Assembly: GCA_031549565.1 (NCBI GenBank)
Contig: JAVBPO010000041.1
Span: 123,264-187,263, forward strand
DNA from: JAVBSX01 sp031549565
GTDB lineage: Bacteria > Planctomycetota > Planctomycetia > Pirellulales > Thermoguttaceae
DNA: 64,000 nucleotides
Direction of reading: 5' to 3'
Below the pieces are notes generated by a model. The model did no database searches, was not told the origin of the DNA, and saw only the letters and a list, made by a program, of their open reading frames with translations. Shown one piece after another: positions 52,382-60,961 of this stretch. Each line of letters begins with the position of its first letter. The first letter of the stretch is position 1. The translations under genes were made by a program, and so were the position numbers.

Positions 52382-53569
52382 ATGGCCAAAGACGATTACT
52401 ACGAAATACTCGGGGTCAGCAGGACCGCGTCGAAAGATGAAATTGCGTCCGCTTACCGGAAGCTGGCGATGCAACATCATCCGGACCGTAATCCGGGCGA
52501 TCAGGAAGCGATTGAGAAGTTCAAACTGTGCGCCGAAGCGTTCGAGGTGCTCAGCAGCGACCAGAAACGGCCCGTGTACGATCGGTACGGACACGCCGGT
52601 TTGGACGCGGGAGCGGGCGGCGGGCCACAGTTTCGTGACGTCGGCGACATTTTCAGCGCGTTCGGCGACATTTTCGGCGATTCGTTGTTCGGCCAGTTTT
52701 TCGGCGGCGGTCGCGGTCGGGGACGACAATCCCAGCCCGGGGCGGATATCCGTTGCGATTTATCGCTTGATCTTCACGAAGCGGCTCGCGGAGTGAACAA
52801 ACCGATTACGTTCCGGCGGCATGAAACGTGCAATACCTGTAAAGGAACCGGTTCCAAGCCGGGCGTGACGCCGCAAAACTGCAAATACTGCGGCGGTTCG
52901 GGTCGGATTACGCAGTCGACCGGTTTCTTTTCGATTCAAACGACCTGCCCGCAATGCCGGGGTGCGGGCGTGCTCATCACGGACCCGTGCCGCGATTGCA
53001 GCGGGCGCGGCATGGTCCCGCAAACCGTGACGCGGGACATCAAAGTTCCGGCCGGCGTGGACAACGGAACGCGGCTCCGTTTGCAGGGGGAAGGCGAAAA
53101 GAGTCCCGAAGGCGGCCCTCCCGGCGATTGTTACGTTTTCATTACGGTCAAACCGCATCCGCTGTTTCATCGGGACGGCCAAAACCTGATCTGCCGGGTC
53201 CCGATCGGATACGCGCAAGCCGTTCTCGGCGCGGAAATCGAAGTTCCGACGCTCGACGGCCCGGAAAAGATCACCATTCCCGCCGGAACGCAAAACAACG
53301 ACGTGATCACGCTTCGCGGTCGCGGAATGCCGGTTCCACGACGCAGCCTCGCCGGGGATCTTTTGATCCAGGTTTACATCGAAGTCCCGCGAAAGATCAA
53401 GCCGGACCACGAGGAGCTTCTCCGAAAACTCGCCGCGATCGAAAAAGAGCACGTCATGCCGGAACACAAAACGTTTTTCAGCAAACTCGCGGAATACGTC
53501 ACGGAATTCTTCACCGACGGCAAGGAAAAACCGACGGAAAAGAAAAATGAAGCTTCCGCTAGAAAATAA
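52382..53569 (+). CDS. dnaJ: Chaperone DnaJ
   Basis: This 395-residue type I J-protein has an N-terminal J domain with HPD at 33-35 and a Gly/Phe-rich segment (about 75-120). The zinc domain has four CxxCxGxG motifs (CNTCKGTG, CKYCGGSG, CPQCRGAG, CRDCSGRG), followed by the substrate-binding C-terminal domains. It stimulates DnaK ATPase and delivers unfolded proteins. dnaK and grpE are not adjacent. The tail carries an unusual Lys/Glu-rich end (GKEKPTEKKNEASARK). ATG 52382 starts the J domain; the frame upstream overlaps no gene but is not homologous. Confidence 0.96.
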   Translation: MAKDDYYEILGVSRTASKDEIASAYRKLAMQHHPDRNPGDQEAIEKFKLCAEAFEVLSSDQKRPVYDRYGHAGLDAGAGGGPQFRDVGDIFSAFGDIFGDSLFGQFFGGGRGRGRQSQPGADIRCDLSLDLHEAARGVNKPITFRRHETCNTCKGTGSKPGVTPQNCKYCGGSGRITQSTGFFSIQTTCPQCRGAGVLITDPCRDCSGRGMVPQTVTRDIKVPAGVDNGTRLRLQGEGEKSPEGGPPGDCYVFITVKPHPLFHRDGQNLICRVPIGYAQAVLGAEIEVPTLDGPEKITIPAGTQNNDVITLRGRGMPVPRRSLAGDLLIQVYIEVPRKIKPDHEELLRKLAAIEKEHVMPEHKTFFSKLAEYVTEFFTDGKEKPTEKKNEASARK

Positions 53570-53590
53570 ATACCCGTTTTTTAGATCACC

Positions 53591-53620
53591 GAAACCAAAA
53601 CGCCGGTCCCCTCTCCCCCG
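53591..53620 (+). repeat. MITE-like element, truncated copy C
   Basis: Thirty bases match the internal part of copy A (GAAAC, then CAAAACGCCGGTCCCCTCTC and CCCCG) and stop at what would be the hairpin loop. It lies between the convergent dnaJ and DUF1559-like genes, five bases from the latter's stop codon. Confidence 0.75.
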
Positions 53621-53624
53621 TACT

Positions 53625-55718
53625 TCAAGGGTTTTCCCCGTCCGTTCCGACAATCATTTCTCGTTGTTTGCCGGCGTCGATCGTATCGGAAATGAACCGG
53701 ACTCCGCCCGCTTTCATTGCCACGTTGATACCGCCGGTGTGAAAACTTCCGAGGCCGGATGATGTTTTATTCGGTGGAAATTCCGCGTCGGTTTGTGAAA
53801 TCTCTTCGTCCGGTCGCATCCAGCAGATCGCGTCTTTTCGCTCGGAAATCAATATCATGTTCTTCTTGAAGTCGTTGGAAGAGCGTCCTTGGCCGTCGGT
53901 TCCGAACGCCGTTTCGTTTCCGACGACGACGGTGTAATGCGTGCCGCCGTCGACCTGCTTCTGCTTGTTCGCGCTGGGGCACTGGAACACGCCGAGCGTC
54001 GTCGTGTGGAACTGCGTGTTGTGTTCGCTGTCCCACGGCTCGTCGAGCCGGATTTGATCGTACAGTTTCTTCGCGTCTTCCCCGAGATACGGTAATAGAA
54101 GCACCCGCCAGGAGTGCAGCGGCTTGCCGTTCGCGTCGACCGTAAACGTCGGCGGCAGCGTTGCGTGTTCCTTCTCGTAAATCAGCATCGCCAGTACGAG
54201 ACGTTTTAAGTGGGAAGAACACTCGACCCGCGTGATCGCTTCTCGCGCGGCGCCGAGGGCGGGAACAAGCAACGCTTCAAAAGTGTGCGCAATGAGTTCG
54301 GATCGGGCGTCGAGCGTCAACAGTTTCCACGGTTTGAAATCAAAAGGAACATCCGTAGTGCTTCCAGCCAACAACTGGTCGTATCTTTCGTTGATATGCT
54401 TGAATACAACATTCCAGTTGACGCCGATAACGGAAATAGCCATAGAGATGGGGGCTGTGTCTGAAAGATATTCCGTGTTAATTATTCCGGAATCGCCGGC
54501 AGCACTCCGCTTAATCGATAGAACGGTTTCCAGAATCCCGAATCTTTCCGTTTCAATAAACAATTCGACCGCGACCCGAGGAAACAGGTTGTCGATTTCG
54601 TCCAGAAATCGCCGCAGTTGCTCGGCCGTCGGTTGTTTTTCGCCGGGGAACTGAAAATCGATTGCGCAGGCAATCCCTTCAATCGCCAAACCGACGAGCG
54701 CGCCGACCGTGGTGCCGTGGTGTCCCGCACGGCGTCCAAGACGGTAACACGCGATGATATCCTCGAACGCTCCGTCGAAATCTCCCTGGGCGATCCGCGA
54801 ATTAGCCCGGGCCGAAAAGCCGCGCGCGTAGGAGCGTACGGCTTGAACATCCGGCATGAGCATGGCGAGCATCGCGAATTTGTCGTCGTCGCGGAGCCGG
54901 ACCCATGGAAACATGAACGCCGGCTTTTGAACCGCTTCGGCGATCAGGTCCAGCGCCGGCGAACAGTCGTTGAGCCAATCTTCCATGAGCGGGTTCTCTT
55001 CGACCGTCCAAGGTCTGGAGTAGAATTGGAGATCGACGTAAAAGTTCGGCTCCCAAGCGGCGTAATCCTGCGGCAGTTCGGGGCCGCTGGACATCATGCC
55101 GCCCCTCATCGGCAAGGGGAGCGTTTTCTCCACTTCCGCGTCTATGTTTTCCGTTTCTTCTTCGATTGCGGAAGGGCTTTGACTCGATTCCCATTCTTGA
55201 ATCAAGCGTTCTTTTTCTTCTTCGGCAAGAAAGGTGTTATTCCGGAAATCGTCGAGGGCACTCACGACGTACCGGTCGTACATTTTTTTCTTTTGGGCTT
55301 CGTACAGATCCGGCTTGTACGTTTGCGCCCGTTTAAAATACTCTTCCGGTTCGAGGAAAAAATGCGTCGGCGGAACGTTCGGATTGAGGTCGAGTTTTTC
55401 GTAGTAGATTTTCACGAACTCCGGCGAAGCAGTTTCCTGCCCGAACCCGAGGGCGCGGGTCAAAACGCGTACGCCGTTGTCGTCGGTTTTCATTTCCGGC
55501 GGATAGAGTTTCAGCTCCATCGCCCGGAAATAATCGACCCACTTCCCGGTCGCGTCGAGCGGCTCGGTGATGTACGTCGTTTCCTTCGAGATTCGCAGCG
55601 GAATCGACCGAAACAGGCAGGACCACGCGACGTAACACAAAATCGCGAAACAGAGCGCCGCGATAATGAGATAATGGAAACAGCCCCACTTTTTCGGTTT
55701 CTTTTCGGTTTCGGACAT
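53625..55718 (-). CDS. Membrane-anchored protein with DUF1559-like C-terminus
   Basis: This 697-residue protein has one N-terminal membrane helix (FHYLIIAALCFAILCYVAW) and a long helical middle domain. The C-terminal ~190 residues resemble planctomycete DUF1559 proteins: SSHLKRLVLAMLIYEKEHATLPP; SWRVLLLPYLGEDAKKLYDQIRLDEPWDSEHN; FQCPSANKQK; and SFHTGGINVAMKAGGVRFI. In the last motif, typical H-x9-DG has become H-x9-AG. The usual N-terminal prepilin-like cleavage motif of DUF1559 proteins is missing, replaced by a plain anchor. The role is unknown; the family is large in planctomycetes. Confidence 0.8.
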   Translation of the reverse strand: MSETEKKPKKWGCFHYLIIAALCFAILCYVAWSCLFRSIPLRISKETTYITEPLDATGKWVDYFRAMELKLYPPEMKTDDNGVRVLTRALGFGQETASPEFVKIYYEKLDLNPNVPPTHFFLEPEEYFKRAQTYKPDLYEAQKKKMYDRYVVSALDDFRNNTFLAEEEKERLIQEWESSQSPSAIEEETENIDAEVEKTLPLPMRGGMMSSGPELPQDYAAWEPNFYVDLQFYSRPWTVEENPLMEDWLNDCSPALDLIAEAVQKPAFMFPWVRLRDDDKFAMLAMLMPDVQAVRSYARGFSARANSRIAQGDFDGAFEDIIACYRLGRRAGHHGTTVGALVGLAIEGIACAIDFQFPGEKQPTAEQLRRFLDEIDNLFPRVAVELFIETERFGILETVLSIKRSAAGDSGIINTEYLSDTAPISMAISVIGVNWNVVFKHINERYDQLLAGSTTDVPFDFKPWKLLTLDARSELIAHTFEALLVPALGAAREAITRVECSSHLKRLVLAMLIYEKEHATLPPTFTVDANGKPLHSWRVLLLPYLGEDAKKLYDQIRLDEPWDSEHNTQFHTTTLGVFQCPSANKQKQVDGGTHYTVVVGNETAFGTDGQGRSSNDFKKNMILISERKDAICWMRPDEEISQTDAEFPPNKTSSGLGSFHTGGINVAMKAGGVRFISDTIDAGKQREMIVGTDGENP

Positions 55719-55773
55719 CGGTTACGTTATTGTTGAAACAAAGGGCGGCTTTTCCTCTCATACTTTTCATTGT

Positions 55774-55843
55774 TATCACAAAGGCACAAAGCTCACAAAG
55801 ATTCTGGAATTCAAGCTCTTTGTGCCTTCGTGAGAGAAAAAAA
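55774..55843. repeat. CACAAAG inverted repeat
   Basis: Units of CACAAAG (three between 55776 and 55801) face CTTTGTGCCTTCGTGAG at 55820-55836, forming an imperfect hairpin. The rest of the gap 55719-56006 shows no gene. Confidence 0.6.
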
Positions 55844-56006
55844 TCGCTCTCCTGCATGGTACAGCGTCAAAAAACTCAAACGTTTTCCCGCGGCAAAGTA
55901 AAACTTAGGAAAAACGAATCCGTTCAAAAGCTTTCCCGCTCCCATTTTGCCGGAGTAGTGCTTCCGTCCGCGTTGGCCGAATTTGCCCCAAGTCGAGTCG
56001 GACGGT

Positions 56007-57047
56007 TCACTTCAGTGCCTTGGCAAATTCGTCCAGGGATTTACAGGTCGCGGCCAGAACGACCAGCGATTTCATGGCCGTCAGGTCGGTTCGTTTGTTC
56101 AGCGATTCACCGATTGACGCTGGGACCTTTCTGAACTTGTCACCGAGAATCGCCAAAATCGCTTCGATTTGACCTTTCAATTCACCTCTTACTTCGCCCT
56201 CAGCGATCCCTTTCGCTTCACCTTCGGCCATCCAAATTTCCACCATCGTTTTCATATCTTTGTCTCCAGTCGCTTCTTGAACAGCGGGAAAAACCAGTTC
56301 GTAATCTCGCTTCAAAAACTTCGCATTGTACACCGAATAAAGCCAAATCAGTCGGATCAATCGCCGATACTCCGGCACCTCCGAAAGCGGTTTGAGTAAT
56401 TCGATTATCTCCTGTAACTTCGTACCGTAATCACGACGAAAAACGGCCTTCAAAATCGTCAGCACCGCTTTCAACTCCGGCACGTCCGGGTCGCTGGGTA
56501 TTTCGCTGTCGTCCAGACGACTCAAATCGAACAGCACCGCTTCCATTGTCGGCAGATATTTTTCGATCTCCGGCAACCGGACGAACAACTCCGAAAGCTG
56601 TGTTTTTCCGGTGAACGCCGACGTACCGTGATGGATGATCACAGGTATCACCGGCGGCAAACGATACGTCCTCGGATTGAACCCTTCCACGACTTTCGCT
56701 TCGCGGAGATTTTGTTCGCATATTCGCTGAACGTAACTCCACAATTGAAAAATCGTCAGAAAATCGCTCTGGCTCTTGTGCTCCAAAACCGCGAAAAAAT
56801 CGATATGCTGCTTGCTTTTACGGATCGGAACCCGATAAATCACGTCGGCGATTTTGCCCTTGAACAGGTCGTTCGTCACATGCCTCGGAATGATCGTTAT
56901 TGCTTCCAAGTCGAGCAGTCTCACCGTTTTTTTCGGCAACACGACCTTTAAGAACGACTTCGCGAACCGCTCCATTTGAAACGTTTCGATAAAAAACGTA
57001 TCATGCGTGACTTTCAAGGATTTGGTCGATTTGGCTCTTTCGCTCAT
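56007..57047 (-). CDS. Rpn/YhgA-like PD-(D/E)XK nuclease family protein
   Basis: This 346-residue protein is of the recombination-promoting nuclease type, once annotated as transposase_31. The nuclease core contains FKGKIADVIYRV and FFAVLEHKSQSD, giving the D ... E-x-K pattern. FQLWSYVQRICEQ and VIPVIIHHG follow, and the C-terminal part is typical (EGEAKGIAEGEVRGELKGQI). E. coli RpnA-type proteins cut DNA and raise recombination without RecA. The gene is solitary, on the minus strand, with no adjacent element. ATG 57047 (MSERAKSTKSLKVTHDTFFI) is preferred over the upstream start at 57137. Confidence 0.88.
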   Translation of the reverse strand: MSERAKSTKSLKVTHDTFFIETFQMERFAKSFLKVVLPKKTVRLLDLEAITIIPRHVTNDLFKGKIADVIYRVPIRKSKQHIDFFAVLEHKSQSDFLTIFQLWSYVQRICEQNLREAKVVEGFNPRTYRLPPVIPVIIHHGTSAFTGKTQLSELFVRLPEIEKYLPTMEAVLFDLSRLDDSEIPSDPDVPELKAVLTILKAVFRRDYGTKLQEIIELLKPLSEVPEYRRLIRLIWLYSVYNAKFLKRDYELVFPAVQEATGDKDMKTMVEIWMAEGEAKGIAEGEVRGELKGQIEAILAILGDKFRKVPASIGESLNKRTDLTAMKSLVVLAATCKSLDEFAKALK

Positions 57048-57167
57048 TGCGATGATTGTAGTCGAAAACGCACCGAAAAACAAGAGCCGAATTCGGCTGA
57101 GAACACCGATCTTGAAGGATGAATTGGTGTCATCCAAAATAAGATTGCGGACAAGGTTGATGAAAGC

Positions 57168-59225
57168 CTAACTCCGTTTGAACATTTTATCGAGTTCGTC
57201 GCAGGTGAACACGAGCATCGACGGTCTGCCGTGCGGGCAGTGGTGTGAGTGGACCTCGGCGTCGGCAAGTTCCAGGAGCCGTTCCATCGCGTCGGGGCGG
57301 AGTTTGTCCCCCGCTTTGACGGCCGCTTTGCACGACATCTGGTGCAACATTTCGTCCCACAAATCGGCGGCGTTCGGCTTTTTCGAGGCGTCCAAAAGCA
57401 TGTCCAGCAGACCGAGCAACAAATCCTGCGGGTCCGCCTTGTCCAGGATCGCCGGATAGCCGGTCAACAGGACCGTTTCTCCGCCGAACGGCTCGAACGT
57501 CAATCCGAGATTGGCGAGCAGTTCCTTGTTGTCCTGGGCACAAGCGTATTCCGTCGGGGCAAGATCGAGCGGCGTCGGTACCAAAAGCCGCTGCGAATCG
57601 ATTTTGCCGGACGCGAACCGGTTTTTCAACTGCTCGTACAAAATCCGCTCGTGCAAGGCGTGTTGGTCGATGATCCCAACCCCTTTTTCCGTTTCCACAA
57701 TCACGTATCGGTTATGAATCTGGACCGCGTTTTTCAGCGTTCCTCCCTTTATTTCCAAATTCGTTTCCACCCCCGTTAGCGGCGGGGCTTGCCCCGCGTT
57801 GGGGTGGGTCAACGGTCGCCTTTCATTTTTTGCCGATTCCGCAACGGGCGACGGCGTTCGACTCACGCTGTGAAATTCCAACTTCGGCGGTTTCGGAAGC
57901 CCCCATTCGCCCGAGGATTCCAGCTCCTTCTCCGCTTTCCTCGAACCGGCTCCCTTTTTCTCGGCGTCGTAAAAATCGTCGAAAAACGAATCGCGTTGGA
58001 ACGATTCTTCCAGGGAACGATTCACGTCGTATTTTTCATAGGATCCCTCCACCTCCTGACTCCCGACTCCCGTCTCCTGACTCCTGCTCTCAAGCGTTTC
58101 GACTTTCTTTTTGGCCCAGTCGGTGATTTCCTGACGCCGCTTTTGGAGCGTGTCCTCGTCGATCGCTTGGCGCGGGTCATGAGAAATCGATTCGGCCCGC
58201 TTCGGCAAATCCGTTGCGGAAATATTCGAATTCATGTCGATCGTCAAAAACCGTTCCCGAATCGCGCCGAGGAAATTCGAGTAGATTTTCTGCGAATCGA
58301 GAAACCGGACCTCCATTTTCGTCGGATGGACGTTCACGTCGTACATTTCGGCGGGCATTTCGATTTGCAGAAACGCGATCGGAAAACGTCCGACCGTCAA
58401 CACGCCCCGATACGCTTCGGTGAGCGCGTGTTGAAGCGCCCGATCACGGATATATCGCCCGTTGAGAAAAAAGTATTGCAGCTTATTGTTGCTCCGGGAG
58501 ACTTTCGGATGTCCGACATAACCGTACACGTTGATATCGCCGCGCCGGCTTTCGACGTAAATGAGATTGTCGGACACATCCGCCCCGAACAGTTTGCCGA
58601 TCCGGTCCGTTCCTTTGGTTTCCGCCGGGAGATCGTGGACGATTTTCTGGTTGTGTTTGAGTGTGAAATGGATCTCCGGCTGCGGCAGCGCGACCCGGAT
58701 CATCGTTTCGAGAATATGCCCGAACTCCGTCGAAATCGACCGCATATATTTGCGTCGGACCGGCGTGTTGAAAAACAGATTGCGCACTTCGATCGCGGTT
58801 CCAATCGGCATTCCACACGGAACGGACTCGGAAAGCGTTCCGCCGTCGCTTCGGATCTCGGCCCCTTCGTTTTCGCCGGCTGAGCGGCTTTTGAGAACGA
58901 GTTGGCTGATTTCGGCAATCGACGCAAGCGCTTCCCCGCGAAAGCCGAAGGTTCGTATCCGGAAAAGATCGTCACTGTCGGCGATCTTGCTGGTCGCGTG
59001 CGGGGACAGAGCGAGCAGAAGCTGATCCCGCGCGATTCCGCAGCCGTTGTCGACGATCCGCAAGAGCTCGGTTCCCCCTTTTTCGATCTCGATATCGACG
59101 CGTTTCGCTCCGGCGTCGACGGAGTTTTCGACCAATTCTTTCACAACGCTCGCCGGCCGTTCGATCACCTCGCCGGCCGCGATCTTGTTGATCATGCTTT
59201 GCGAAAGGAGTTGGATTTGAGGCAT
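57168..59225 (-). CDS. mutL: DNA mismatch repair protein MutL with intrinsic endonuclease motifs
   Basis: This 685-residue protein has an N-terminal GHKL ATPase (KELVENSVDAGA, DNGCGI, TFGFRGEALASI). The C-terminal nuclease/dimerisation domain carries the endonuclease motif DQHALHERILYE near 517, SCKAAVKAGD near 633 and CPHGRP near 664. It should therefore nick DNA itself, as in organisms without MutH. The linker (about 340-480) holds two repeat insertions. One is a five-unit 7-bp array at 58054-58088 (encoding SRSQETGVGSQEV). The other is palindromic repeat P at 57773-57804 (encoding HPNAGQAPPLTG). mutS is not adjacent. Confidence 0.95.
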   Translation of the reverse strand: MPQIQLLSQSMINKIAAGEVIERPASVVKELVENSVDAGAKRVDIEIEKGGTELLRIVDNGCGIARDQLLLALSPHATSKIADSDDLFRIRTFGFRGEALASIAEISQLVLKSRSAGENEGAEIRSDGGTLSESVPCGMPIGTAIEVRNLFFNTPVRRKYMRSISTEFGHILETMIRVALPQPEIHFTLKHNQKIVHDLPAETKGTDRIGKLFGADVSDNLIYVESRRGDINVYGYVGHPKVSRSNNKLQYFFLNGRYIRDRALQHALTEAYRGVLTVGRFPIAFLQIEMPAEMYDVNVHPTKMEVRFLDSQKIYSNFLGAIRERFLTIDMNSNISATDLPKRAESISHDPRQAIDEDTLQKRRQEITDWAKKKVETLESRSQETGVGSQEVEGSYEKYDVNRSLEESFQRDSFFDDFYDAEKKGAGSRKAEKELESSGEWGLPKPPKLEFHSVSRTPSPVAESAKNERRPLTHPNAGQAPPLTGVETNLEIKGGTLKNAVQIHNRYVIVETEKGVGIIDQHALHERILYEQLKNRFASGKIDSQRLLVPTPLDLAPTEYACAQDNKELLANLGLTFEPFGGETVLLTGYPAILDKADPQDLLLGLLDMLLDASKKPNAADLWDEMLHQMSCKAAVKAGDKLRPDAMERLLELADAEVHSHHCPHGRPSMLVFTCDELDKMFKRS
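57773..57804 (+). repeat. Palindromic repeat P inside mutL
   Basis: It is nearly identical to the intergenic copy at 49918-49953. Arms GCGGGGC (57782-57788) and GCCCCGC (57791-57797) form a tight hairpin. It is read through in frame on the minus strand. Confidence 0.85.
58054..58088 (+). repeat. Five-unit heptad array inside mutL
   Basis: Units read CTCCTGA, CTCCCGA, CTCCCGT, CTCCTGA and CTCCTGC, the same family as the intergenic arrays at 23493-24063. Gain or loss of one unit would shift the mutL frame upstream of the endonuclease domain. Confidence 0.9.
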
Positions 59226-59395
59226 ATTCGATCGGGAGTCAAGAAACTCGGGCGGACAAGGTCCCCATTTTATCGCGGCTCAGTCGGGAGGAAAGCCCGC
59301 GGAGTTTATTTTCCCGTTCTCATTCCGTTTTTGAAGGTGTGTGTTATGATTTTTCTTGGAATCGTTCGATCCCGAAACCAACATCTTTACTTACC

Positions 59396-60652
59396 ATGAA
59401 GTACGCAATCATCATTCCGGACGGCTGTGCCGATTGGCCGGTCGAAACGCTTGGCAATCGAACGCCGCTCCAGGCGGCTCGGACTCCGAATATGGACGCG
59501 CTCGCCGCTTCCGGGATCGTCGGCTGCTCCAAAAACGTACCCGAAGAGCTCGCTCCCGGATCCGACGTCGCGACGTTGAGCTTGCTTGGATTCGATCCGC
59601 TCGCTTGCTTCACCGGCCGTGCTCCGCTGGAAGCCGCCGCTCAAGGAATCGAACTGCAACCGAACGATTGGGCGTTTCGTTGCAATTTGGTTTCCCTCGG
59701 CCCGAAGTCGGAAACCGATGCGACGGAAATCATGCAAAGCTTTACGGCGGGACACATTTCGACCGAAGAAGCGGCGCTGCTATTGGAAACGACTCAGGAA
59801 ATCCTCGCCCCGCTCTGTCCCAATCCGCTTCGGTTTTACAGCGGCGTCGGATACCGCAATTTGATGCTCTTCACCGAGAAAGAGGGTGAATCGATCTTTT
59901 CCCGGGAAACGCGAACCTTTGCCCCACACGATTACACTGACCAGCCGATCGAACCCGCTTTACCGCAAGGGCCGGGCCGGGAAACGCTGCTTCGATTGAT
60001 GCACGAAAGCCGAAACGTGTTCGCCGATCATCCCGTCAACCGTCGCAGGATCGAGCAGGGAAATATCCCGGCGACGCAGTGTTGGCTCTGGGGACAGGGG
60101 CGCAAGCCGAACATCGAACGATTTTCCGACCGTTTTTTCGGGGCTGCGGGGGGCAAATCGCTTCGCGGAGCGATGATTACCGCCGTTGATTTGCTCCGCG
60201 GAATCGCGAAACTGATCGGTTGGTCGATTCTCGACGTGCCCGGAATCACCGGTTACGTCGACACCGATTACGCCGCGAAAGGCCGCTTTGCCGTGAACGC
60301 TTTAGAGCAGTACGATTTGGTTTGCGTTCACGTCGAAGCGCCGGACGAATCGGGTCACGAAGGTTCGGTCGAAAAGAAAACCCGTTCGCTGGAAGAGATC
60401 GACGAGAAAATCGTCGGCCTGATCGCCGGGGCGCTGAAACAGTACGGCGACTGGCGTCTTCTCATTTCCCCGGACCATCCGACGCCGGTCGCCCTGAAAA
60501 CGCACACCCGCGGCGCGGTCCCCTGGCTGATTGCCGGAAGCGACATCCGAAGCGACGCCGCAACTCGATACGACGAACCCACCGCCGAGTCGTCCGGCGT
60601 AACATTCGAACCGGGCTGGAAATTGATGGAACGGTTTTTAAATAAGAAATAA
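59396..60652 (+). CDS. apgM: Cofactor-independent phosphoglycerate mutase, archaeal type (ApgM)
   Basis: This 418-residue alkaline-phosphatase-fold enzyme begins MKYAIIIPDGCADWP. It carries the metal aspartate D9, the serine nucleophile region APGSDVATLSLLG (S56), GRAPLEAAAQGI, EAPDESGHEG and the late metal site SPDHPTP. It interconverts 2- and 3-phosphoglycerate in glycolysis. ATG 59396 begins the conserved N-terminus. The last residues (NKK) and the stop codon are within a heptad array (AAATAAG/AAATAAC), so the 3' end was taken over by the repeat. Confidence 0.93.
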   Translation: MKYAIIIPDGCADWPVETLGNRTPLQAARTPNMDALAASGIVGCSKNVPEELAPGSDVATLSLLGFDPLACFTGRAPLEAAAQGIELQPNDWAFRCNLVSLGPKSETDATEIMQSFTAGHISTEEAALLLETTQEILAPLCPNPLRFYSGVGYRNLMLFTEKEGESIFSRETRTFAPHDYTDQPIEPALPQGPGRETLLRLMHESRNVFADHPVNRRRIEQGNIPATQCWLWGQGRKPNIERFSDRFFGAAGGKSLRGAMITAVDLLRGIAKLIGWSILDVPGITGYVDTDYAAKGRFAVNALEQYDLVCVHVEAPDESGHEGSVEKKTRSLEEIDEKIVGLIAGALKQYGDWRLLISPDHPTPVALKTHTRGAVPWLIAGSDIRSDAATRYDEPTAESSGVTFEPGWKLMERFLNKK

Positions 60653-60705
60653 CAAATAACAAATAACAAATAGGAAATAGGAAATAGGAAATAGGAAACA
60701 AGGCT
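60640..60705 (+). repeat. Heptad array after apgM
   Basis: About eight units change from AAATAAG through AAATAAC to GGAAATA. The array starts inside the last codons of apgM and provides its stop codon. Confidence 0.88.
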
Positions 60706-60749
60706 TTTGCCAGAAAATAAAATGCCGTAAATACCCGAGTGAGAAACGA

Positions 60750-60873
60750 TGTCATTCTGAGCGCAGTGTACTCACGGAGCGAAGAATCTGGTGTATCCGG
60801 CCAACACGCATTGTGTTGCGAACACCGCTTGATACCAGATCCTTCGGAGTACCTCAGGATGACAAAACCGGCA
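60750..60873. repeat. TGTCATTCTGAG inverted repeat, copy 2
   Basis: Left arm (GTCATTCTGAGC...GAAGAATCTGG) and right arm (CCAGATCCTTCGG...CTCAGGATGAC) pair over ~120 bp. It is related to 41448-41553. Confidence 0.8.
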
Positions 60874-60930
60874 TGGAACTTTCATAGAAGCCTAAGAGGA
60901 GCCGGATTTTTTCCCTTCCTCTCTTTTCCC

Positions 60931-60959
60931 TCAATTCATAATTCATAATTCATAATTAA
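60931..60959 (+). repeat. Heptad array abutting the trmB start
   Basis: Four AATTCAT units end three bases before the trmB ATG, leaving no room for a Shine-Dalgarno sequence. Confidence 0.85.
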
Positions 60960-60961
60960 CT

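Noticed and set aside
56007..57047. Transposon or insertion sequence carrying the Rpn-type gene
   Set aside because: The family was once labelled transposase, but no terminal repeats or target duplications flank it.
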